This document shows, one piece after another, positions 6,996 to 12,892 of a DNA stretch of 12,892 nt. The notes under the pieces were generated by a model that saw only the letters and a list, made by a program, of their open reading frames with translations, did not search any database and was not told where the DNA came from. The stretch is from assembly GCA_018816605.1 (NCBI GenBank), contig JAHIVS010000065.1:1-12892 (forward strand), given 5' to 3'. This stretch comes from Pseudomonadota bacterium (lineage in GTDB: Bacteria > Desulfobacterota > Desulfobacteria > Desulfobacterales > Desulfobacteraceae). Position 1 is the first letter of the stretch. Each line of letters begins with the position of its first letter. Position numbers and translations under genes: made by a program.

Positions 6996-8033
6996 ATGAT
7001 CAAGGTCGGCATAGCAGGCGCGTCAGGCTACACAGGAATAGAGCTTATTAAATTGATTTCCAACCACCCAGAGGCGAGGTTGGAAGCGATTACTTCCGGC
7101 AGTTACACAGGCAAACCCCTGACAGACATTTTCCCCTCCATGAGGGGATTTGAATCCCTGATCTGTGAAGAACTGGATGCCAAAACCCTTTCATCCAGGG
7201 TGGATCTCATGTTTCTTGCCCTGCCCCATAAGGTGTCCATGGCCCATGCAGCACCTTTGGTGGAACAGGGCATAAAGGTCATTGATCTGTCAGCTGATTT
7301 CAGGTTCAAAAATCCTGGCACCTATGAAATGGCCTACCAGCCCCACACGGCCAAGGATCTTCTTGCAGAAAGCGTCTATGGTCTGTCGGAAATCTACCGG
7401 GACCAGATCAAAACCGCCCGTATCATTGGAAACCCGGGCTGCTATCCCACTACGATTCTGCTGGCCCTGCTTCCCCTCATCAAAGAAAACCTCATAGAAC
7501 CTGACGGCATTATATCCGACTCAAAATCAGGGGTCAGCGGTGCGGGCAGATCCCTGTCCCTGTCCACCCACTATTGTGAGGTCAATGAATCCTTTGCACC
7601 TTACAAAATCGGAAACCATCGTCACACTCCGGAAATAGAAGAGATTTTAAGCCTCCATGGAAAACAGGATATCAAGATCACCTTTGTTCCCCACCTGGTG
7701 CCGGTGATGCGGGGAATGGTTTCCACAATTTACGGACAGGCTGTCAAATCCGCACGCCTTACAGATATCCGACGGGCATACGAAAAATACTATTCCGAAG
7801 AACCCTTTGTCAGACTGCTGCCGGAAGGTTTTTTCCCTGCCATGTCCCATGTCCGGGGAACCAATTGCTGTGATATCGGATGCCATTTTGATGAAAATAC
7901 CGGCAGAATCATCCTGGTATCTGCCATCGATAATCTGTTAAAAGGCGCAGCCGGACAAGCGGTTCAAAATATGAACATCCTGTTCGGACTACCGGATGAA
8001 AGGGGGCTGAACTATGTTCAGACCCCTTTATGA
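6996..8033 (+). CDS. argC: N-acetyl-gamma-glutamyl-phosphate reductase
   Basis: This 345-residue cytoplasmic enzyme carries out the third step of arginine biosynthesis: NADPH-dependent reduction of N-acetylglutamyl 5-phosphate to the semialdehyde (EC 1.2.1.38). The N-terminal dinucleotide-binding loop is GIAGASGYTGIELI (residues 5-18). The active-site motif GNPGCYPT places the nucleophile at Cys149. SKSGVSGAGR, NHRHTPEIE, FVPHLVPVMRGM and DNLLKGAAGQAVQNMN are all diagnostic of ArgC, and the length is typical. AGGCAGG lies about 11 bases before the ATG, a rather long spacing. No other arg gene is nearby. It may be co-transcribed with the macro-domain gene upstream. Confidence 0.96.
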   Translation: MIKVGIAGASGYTGIELIKLISNHPEARLEAITSGSYTGKPLTDIFPSMRGFESLICEELDAKTLSSRVDLMFLALPHKVSMAHAAPLVEQGIKVIDLSADFRFKNPGTYEMAYQPHTAKDLLAESVYGLSEIYRDQIKTARIIGNPGCYPTTILLALLPLIKENLIEPDGIISDSKSGVSGAGRSLSLSTHYCEVNESFAPYKIGNHRHTPEIEEILSLHGKQDIKITFVPHLVPVMRGMVSTIYGQAVKSARLTDIRRAYEKYYSEEPFVRLLPEGFFPAMSHVRGTNCCDIGCHFDENTGRIILVSAIDNLLKGAAGQAVQNMNILFGLPDERGLNYVQTPL

Positions 8034-8085
8034 TAAATAAAATATATGCTTGACATATGGTCATTTAAAAAATAGAAAAGAGACA

Positions 8086-9012
8086 ATGAGAAAACGAATA
8101 AAAATATGGTTTCATTCCAGTTCGGGTTCCAATATCAGAGAAATTTCCATTCACAAGCTGTTTTTAGTTTTTCTCATCTTCTTTGCGGTAACAGCCTCAA
8201 GCGGTCTTGGCTATCTGGGCTATGATTATTACCGATTAAAAACCCTATCCTTTGACACCTCCACCCTGACCCAGACCATCGGTACCCAGCAAAATGAAAT
8301 TTTCAACCAGCGAAGTCAAATCCAGACATTTGCCCAAAACATTGAACTGCTTAAAAAGCAGGTGGACGATTTATCAAAACTGGAAGGCAAGGTCCGGCTT
8401 ATTGCCGACATCCAAAAAGTCGGCAATTCCTCGGGTTTCATCGGTATCGGCGGACTTCCGGAAAATGAACTTGACCGGGACCTGCCCCTGGAGGCCCGGC
8501 ACAACAGCCTGATCCGGGAAATGCATCAACAGGTGAACCAGACCGCCCTTGCGGCCAAGCAACAGGTGCTTAATTTTGATGATCTCATCAAGCAGCTTGA
8601 GAAAAAAAAGAATCTTCTGGCATCAACCCCGTCCATTAAGCCGGCTAACGGCTGGATCACCTCCAACTTCGGGTATAGGAAATCTCCCTTCACCGGCGCA
8701 AAATCCTTCCATTCCGGCCTTGATATTTCAAACCAGGTGGGAACAAAAATTATTGCAACCGCCAATGGTAAAGTTTCCTATGCGGCCCGCAAATTGTATT
8801 TTGGCAACCTTGTCATCATTGACCATGGATATGGGAGGGTAACCAAATACGGGCACCTTGAAAAAATTATGGTCAAACCGGGTCAAACCATAAAAAGAGG
8901 TGATACGATCGCTCTTCTTGGCAACACAGGGCAAAGCACCGGACCCCACGTCCATTACGAAGTTCGCATCAACGGACTCCCCGTCAACCCCTTAAAATAC
9001 ATTCTGAATTAA
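8086..9012 (+). CDS. membrane-anchored M23 (LytM-type) peptidoglycan endopeptidase
   Basis: This 308-residue protein is predicted to be anchored in the inner membrane with its catalytic domain in the periplasm, where M23 enzymes cut peptide cross-bridges of murein. A basic N-terminus is followed by one membrane helix (about residues 25-45), coiled-coil-like heptads (about 60-105, and a second stretch at 150-185), and a C-terminal LytM domain beginning at NGWITSNFGYR. The metal and catalytic residues are intact: H209 and D213 (HSGLD), H288 and H290 (GPHVHYEV). It should therefore be a true hydrolase rather than a degenerate LytM activator such as EnvC. The ATG at 8086 follows AAAAGAGA. A TTG at 8050 would add 12 residues but lies in what looks like a -35 box. 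It stands between argC (52-base gap) and secA (141-base gap). Confidence 0.9.
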   Translation: MRKRIKIWFHSSSGSNIREISIHKLFLVFLIFFAVTASSGLGYLGYDYYRLKTLSFDTSTLTQTIGTQQNEIFNQRSQIQTFAQNIELLKKQVDDLSKLEGKVRLIADIQKVGNSSGFIGIGGLPENELDRDLPLEARHNSLIREMHQQVNQTALAAKQQVLNFDDLIKQLEKKKNLLASTPSIKPANGWITSNFGYRKSPFTGAKSFHSGLDISNQVGTKIIATANGKVSYAARKLYFGNLVIIDHGYGRVTKYGHLEKIMVKPGQTIKRGDTIALLGNTGQSTGPHVHYEVRINGLPVNPLKYILN

Positions 9013-9062
9013 CGCCTGCTCCGGCAACCGGCACCCCCCACTCCATCAAAAGAAACAATTTA

Positions 9063-9091
9063 TTTCAATTTATTGTTTTATTTTCTATATT
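9063..9091 (+). promoter_or_regulatory. weak candidate promoter upstream of secA
   Basis: The 141-base gap between the M23 gene and secA contains an AT-rich block (about 9055-9115). The best -10 match is TATATT at 9086-9091 (five of six to consensus), but the matching -35 position TTTCAA (9063-9068) is poor. No SecM-like arrest peptide or strong hairpin is seen in the gap. A promoter in this gap is plausible, and its exact position is uncertain. Confidence 0.25.
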
Positions 9092-9153
9092 AATGCTTAT
9101 ATGTTTACAGGAAAGTTTTAACGGTCACACACTTAACAGATAGGTAGAATTTA

Positions 9154-11679
9154 ATGGTACTAAAATTCATCACAAAAATCTTTGGTTCTAGCAATGAGCG
9201 GATCTTAAAAACACTCCAGCCCATCATAGATAAAATCAATACCCATGAACCCCAGATGCAGTCTCTGTCCGACGAGCAGATGGCCGACAAAACAAATGAA
9301 TTCAAACATCGGCTTGAAAAGGGCGAAACCCTGGATGACATTTTACCCGAAGCCTTTGCCCTGGTGAGGGAGGCTTCTGTCAGGACCCTTGGCATGCGCC
9401 ATTTTGATGTACAGCTCATCGGCGGGGTTGCTCTCCACCAGGGCACCATTGCTGAAATGAAGACCGGTGAGGGAAAAACCCTGATGTCCACACTCCCGGC
9501 CTATTTAAACGCGCTGGCCGGTAAAGGGGTCCACATCATCACGGTCAATGACTACCTGGCCCGCCGTGACGCCGACTGGATGGCCAAAATTTTCAATTTC
9601 CTGGGATTGAGTGTCGGGGTGGTTCTCCATGATATGGACGACCAGGAGAGAAAAACGGCCTATGGCTCGGACATCACCTACGGGACCAATAACGAGTTCG
9701 GGTTTGACTATCTTCGGGACAACATGAAATTTGAAAAGGAAAATCTCGCCCAGGGCCCCCTGAACTTTGCCATTGTGGATGAGGTGGATTCCATTCTCAT
9801 TGATGAGGCCAGGACCCCACTGATCATTTCGGGCCAGGCTGAAAAATCCACCCATTTTTATACCCAGGTGAATACCATTATACCCGCCTTTAAAAAGGAT
9901 ATCGACTATACCCTGGATGAAGAATCCAAGAGCGTTTCCCTGACGGAAGAAGGGATTGCCAAAGGAGAAGAGCTGCTGTCGGTGGAAAATTTATACGACC
10001 CTGCCAATATCGAAATCCTTCACCATGTCAACCAGGCTCTGAAAGCCCATACGCTGTTCAAGCGGGATACCGACTATATTGTTAAAAATGACCAGGTGGT
10101 GATCGTTGATGAGTTTACAGGACGGCTCATGACAGGAAGGCGTTACAGCGAAGGATTGCACCAGGCCCTTGAGGCAAAGGAAAATGTTAAGATTGAAAAT
10201 GAAAACCAGACACTGGCTTCGATCACCTTCCAGAACTATTTCAGGATGTATGACAAACTGTCCGGAATGACCGGTACGGCGGAAACAGAGGCCCCTGAAT
10301 TCAAAAAAATCTATAACCTTGAGGTGTTGGTGATTCCCACCCACCAGCCCATGATCCGTAAGGATTTCCCCGACCTGATCTATAAGACCCAGAAAGAAAA
10401 ATATGATGCAGCCATCCGGGAGATCATCGCCCTTCATAAAAAAGGCCAGCCGGTGCTCGTGGGAACCATTTCCATTGACGTCTCGGAAGACCTGAGCAAC
10501 AAACTCAAGAAAAAAGGGGTGCCCCACAACGTATTGAATGCCAAGCACCATAAAGAAGAAGCCCAGATCGTTGCCAATGCCGGACAAAAAGGAGCGGTCA
10601 CCATTTCCACCAACATGGCCGGGCGTGGGACGGACATCAAGCTGGGGGAAGGTGTCACACAACTGGGAGGGTTGCATATCCTGGGCACATCCCGCCATGA
10701 ATCCCGCCGGATTGACAACCAGCTTCGGGGCCGTTCCGGAAGGCAGGGGGACCCGGGAAGTTCCAGATTCTATCTGTCCCTGGAAGATGATCTGCTCAGA
10801 ATATTCGGAGGCGATCGGATACATGCCGTCATGGACAGACTCGGTATTGAAGAAGGAGAGCATATTGAGCACACCTTTATTTCCAAAGCCATTGAAAATG
10901 CCCAGTCAAAGGTGGAAGGCCATAATTTTGAAATCAGAAAGCATTTACTGGAATATGACGATGTCATGAACCAGCAAAGGGAAGTGATCTACCGCCAGCG
11001 CCGCCAGGCACTGAAGGAAGACAACCTGAAATCGGTGATCCTGGAAATGGTTGAGGACAAGGCATATGAACTGGTAGACCAATTTTCCGATGAAAAGACC
11101 CCGATCAAGCAATGGGATTTGGAAGCCCTTGAATCCGGTGCAAAAAAAATGTTTAATTTTTCAGAAATTGATCTTTCCCCGGCTGTGCGGGAAAATTACT
11201 CCCAGGATCAGGTGTCTGACTTTATTTTTAACATGGCAAAAGAGCACTACCTTGCCAGGGAAGCCCTCATCGGGGAAGAGCAGATGCAACGAATCGAACG
11301 GTTTATCATCCTCCAGACCGTTGATTCCCGGTGGAAAGAACACCTTTTGTCCATGGACCACTTAAAAGAAGGCATCGGACTTCGGGGATATGCCCAGCAG
11401 GACCCCCTTCGCATATACAAAAAAGAAGGGTTTGATATGTTCCATGGCCTCATGGAGCGGATCAAGTCAGAAGTGGTGGATATTGTGTATAAAATTCAGA
11501 TAACGAACCCATCCCGTGTGGATGAAATAAAAAAGGTGGAACAACAGAATCTGACCTTTTCCCACTCCGATGAGCCGTCCGTAAAGCAGCCCGTAAAAAG
11601 GAGTCACGAAAAAATTCAACGAAACGATCTTTGCCCCTGCGGCAGCGGTAAAAAATATAAAAAATGCTGTATGTCTTAG
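9154..11679 (+). CDS. secA: preprotein translocase motor ATPase SecA
   Basis: This 841-residue ATPase pushes unfolded preproteins through SecYEG at the inner membrane. Walker A MKTGEGKT is at residues 102-109, with Lys108 as in E. coli. The Walker B equivalent DEVDS is at 209-213, followed by [12 protein letters not shown]. The preprotein cross-linking domain, the second nucleotide-binding domain ([12 protein letters not shown], with G490-D494) and [29 protein letters not shown] follow in order. The C-terminus ends in [13 protein letters not shown] (Cys 827, 829, 838, 839), the zinc motif that contacts SecB or ribosomes. All regions are present and the length is normal. TAGGTAGA lies a few bases upstream of the ATG. 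The stop overlaps the clpS ribosome site, indicating co-transcription with clpS and clpA. Confidence 0.98.
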   Translation: MVLKFITKIFGSSNERILKTLQPIIDKINTHEPQMQSLSDEQMADKTNEFKHRLEKGETLDDILPEAFALVREASVRTLGMRHFDVQLIGGVALHQGTIAEMKTGEGKTLMSTLPAYLNALAGKGVHIITVNDYLARRDADWMAKIFNFLGLSVGVVLHDMDDQERKTAYGSDITYGTNNEFGFDYLRDNMKFEKENLAQGPLNFAIVDEVDSILIDEARTPLIISGQAEKSTHFYTQVNTIIPAFKKDIDYTLDEESKSVSLTEEGIAKGEELLSVENLYDPANIEILHHVNQALKAHTLFKRDTDYIVKNDQVVIVDEFTGRLMTGRRYSEGLHQALEAKENVKIENENQTLASITFQNYFRMYDKLSGMTGTAETEAPEFKKIYNLEVLVIPTHQPMIRKDFPDLIYKTQKEKYDAAIREIIALHKKGQPVLVGTISIDVSEDLSNKLKKKGVPHNVLNAKHHKEEAQIVANAGQKGAVTISTNMAGRGTDIKLGEGVTQLGGLHILGTSRHESRRIDNQLRGRSGRQGDPGSSRFYLSLEDDLLRIFGGDRIHAVMDRLGIEEGEHIEHTFISKAIENAQSKVEGHNFEIRKHLLEYDDVMNQQREVIYRQRRQALKEDNLKSVILEMVEDKAYELVDQFSDEKTPIKQWDLEALESGAKKMFNFSEIDLSPAVRENYSQDQVSDFIFNMAKEHYLAREALIGEEQMQRIERFIILQTVDSRWKEHLLSMDHLKEGIGLRGYAQQDPLRIYKKEGFDMFHGLMERIKSEVVDIVYKIQITNPSRVDEIKKVEQQNLTFSHSDEPSVKQPVKRSHEKIQRNDLCPCGSGKKYKKCCMS

Positions 11680-11685
11680 GAGAAG
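11678..11685 (+). promoter_or_regulatory. clpS Shine-Dalgarno site overlapping the secA stop codon
   Basis: AGGAGAAG begins inside the secA TAG (11677-11679) and precedes the clpS ATG by three bases, or six from the core AGGAG. This arrangement favours translational coupling of clpS to secA. Confidence 0.65.
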
Positions 11686-11688
11686 AAT

Positions 11689-11997
11689 ATGACATCCACG
11701 AATTCAACGACAAAAACAGGGATTTCATCAAAATCCAAAGAAGGCCATCCCCCCATGTATAAAGTCCTCTTGCACAATGACAATTATACAACCATGGAAT
11801 TTGTTGTGGAAATTCTTGTAAATGTTTTTGGAAAATCACTTGAAAAAGCAAACCAAATAATGCTTAATGTACATAATAAGGGAAGAGAAGTGTGTGGCAT
11901 TTATCCATTGGAAATTGCAGAGACAAAAATTCTGACCGTACACAACCTTGCAAGCAATAAAGGCTTTCCCTTAAAAAGCACAATGGAAAAGGAGTAG
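11689..11997 (+). CDS. clpS: ATP-dependent Clp protease adaptor ClpS
   Basis: This 102-residue cytoplasmic adaptor binds N-degron substrates (N-terminal Phe, Tyr, Trp or Leu) and delivers them to ClpA for degradation by ClpP. A flexible Ser/Thr/Lys-rich N-terminal tail (residues 1-22) precedes the core YKVLLHNDNYTTMEFVVEIL. By alignment with E. coli ClpS the pocket residues N34, D35, M40 and H66 correspond to N30, D31, M36 and H62 here and are conserved, while D36 is replaced by Asn32. VCGIYPLEIAETK and the C-terminal PLKSTMEKE are typical of the family. It lies nine bases after secA and four bases before clpA, its functional partner. Confidence 0.96.
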   Translation: MTSTNSTTKTGISSKSKEGHPPMYKVLLHNDNYTTMEFVVEILVNVFGKSLEKANQIMLNVHNKGREVCGIYPLEIAETKILTVHNLASNKGFPLKSTMEKE

Positions 11998-12001
11998 CAC
12001 C

Positions 12002-12892
12002 ATGATAAGCAAAGAACTGAGTACAGCGCTGGGATTTGCTGTACGGGAAGCAAAGAAAAGAAGGCACGAGTACGTATGTGTTGAACATGTTCTTTATGCA
12101 ATCCTTAACCATGAAACCGGCCTGGAAACCATAGAAAAATGCGGCGGAAGTCCGGAACAGATAAAAGAAGAGCTGGAAAAATTCTTTGATGAAAAACTAA
12201 CCAAAATAGATACCAAGGATGAGTATGTTCTCCAGCAGACCATCGGATTCCAGCGGATGATTCAGCGGGCCATCAACCATGCCAGATCTGCTGAAAAAAG
12301 CGAGGTGAATCTCGGAGACATCCTTGCTTCCATCTTCCAGGAAAAAGATTCCCATGCAGCCTTTTATCTCGAATCTGAAGGTATTACCCGGCTGGATGTT
12401 CTCAAACATATCTCCCATTCCAGTGAACAGGACAAAAAATCCACGGACAGCCAGGACCTCTCCCAGAGAATGTTCCGGCAGGCAGATCCCAAGACCAAAC
12501 GCCAGAAGAAAAAAGATCCCCTTGAAGCCTTTACCTGCGACCTTTTGCAAAAAGCCCAGGATAACAAAATTGATCCCCTCATCGGGCGTGAAAATGAGAT
12601 GGACCGGGTCATGCAGGTCCTTTGCCGCAGAAGAAAAAACAACCCCATCCTTGTGGGAGACCCCGGAGTTGGTAAAACCGCCATTGCCGAAGGGCTGGCC
12701 CTGAGAATCCATGCCCGGCAGGTGCCGGATCTTCTGGAAGACTGTGAGCTTTTCTCTCTGGACATGGGTGCCCTTCTTGCCGGAACCAAATACAGGGGCG
12801 ATTTTGAACAACGGCTCAAAGATGTGATCAATGCCCTGGAACAAAAAGAAAACGCCCTGTTGATCATTGATGAAATCCACACGGTGGTGGGG
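12002..12892 (+). CDS. clpA: ATP-dependent Clp protease ATP-binding subunit ClpA (3' end beyond window)
   Basis: The first 297 residues of a Clp/Hsp100 unfoldase that feeds substrates to the ClpP peptidase are present. The start ISKELSTALGFAVREAKKRRHEYVCVEH is the ClpA N-domain, the ClpS docking site, and continues to about residue 150. A charged linker follows (about 140-178). The first AAA+ domain then begins with Walker A GDPGVGKT at residues 219-226, pore-loop region GTKYRGDFEQRL, and Walker B LLIIDEIH with D290 and E291. The window ends in the frame just after this, so the second AAA+ domain and the ClpP-binding loop cannot be checked. AAGGAG (11989-11994) lies seven bases before the ATG. 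Adjacency to clpS and N-domain sequence favour ClpA over ClpB or ClpC. Confidence 0.95.
   Translation, partial: MISKELSTALGFAVREAKKRRHEYVCVEHVLYAILNHETGLETIEKCGGSPEQIKEELEKFFDEKLTKIDTKDEYVLQQTIGFQRMIQRAINHARSAEKSEVNLGDILASIFQEKDSHAAFYLESEGITRLDVLKHISHSSEQDKKSTDSQDLSQRMFRQADPKTKRQKKKDPLEAFTCDLLQKAQDNKIDPLIGRENEMDRVMQVLCRRRKNNPILVGDPGVGKTAIAEGLALRIHARQVPDLLEDCELFSLDMGALLAGTKYRGDFEQRLKDVINALEQKENALLIIDEIHTVVG

Noticed and set aside
8051..8066. Small TGAC/GTCA inverted repeat followed by TTT after argC
   Set aside because: A four-pair AT-rich stem is too weak for a terminator, and it overlaps the candidate -35 box.
9991..10872. A 293-codon open frame on the minus strand inside secA
   Set aside because: It lies wholly antisense to the conserved second half of SecA, has no recognisable domain and a composition typical of a complementary-strand shadow frame.

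Overview
This 12.9-kb window looks like ordinary chromosome from a Gram-negative bacterium. Base composition is moderate, coding is dense, and the genes include a Sec motor with a C-terminal zinc motif, an adjacent membrane-anchored M23 peptidase, ClpS/ClpA, and an Aap-type amino-acid ABC transporter. The overall flavour of the proteins suggests a Desulfobacter-like deltaproteobacterium (Desulfobacterota). That is an impression from reading, not the result of a search. No tRNA, rRNA, CRISPR array, insertion sequence or phage module is visible.

Layout. The left edge holds a possible truncated minus-strand gene (1-114), then a minus-strand hemolysin III/TrhA-family membrane protein (195-869). 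From about 1011 a plus-strand operon, aapJ-aapQ-aapM-aapP (1097-5256), encodes a complete polar amino-acid uptake system: periplasmic binding protein, two long permease subunits and an ATPase. A strong stem-loop sits between the binding-protein gene and the first permease gene, probably setting their relative expression. Convergent to the operon is a minus-strand nitrilase (5338-6324) with an intact Glu-Lys-Cys triad. Divergent from the nitrilase are a small macro-domain protein (6470-6934) and argC (6996-8033) for arginine biosynthesis.

The right third is a housekeeping block on the plus strand: an M23 murein-hydrolase-like protein (8086-9012), secA (9154-11679), clpS (11689-11997) and the first 297 codons of clpA (12002 to the window end). 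secA, clpS and clpA are closely spaced with good Shine-Dalgarno sites and probably share a transcript. ClpS would hand N-degron substrates to ClpA/ClpP.

No novel multi-gene system is evident. The points most worth a second look are the macro-domain protein with an altered glycine-rich loop beside argC, the unlinked nitrilase, the aapJ-aapQ stem-loop, and the ClpS with Asn in place of one of the usual acidic pocket residues.
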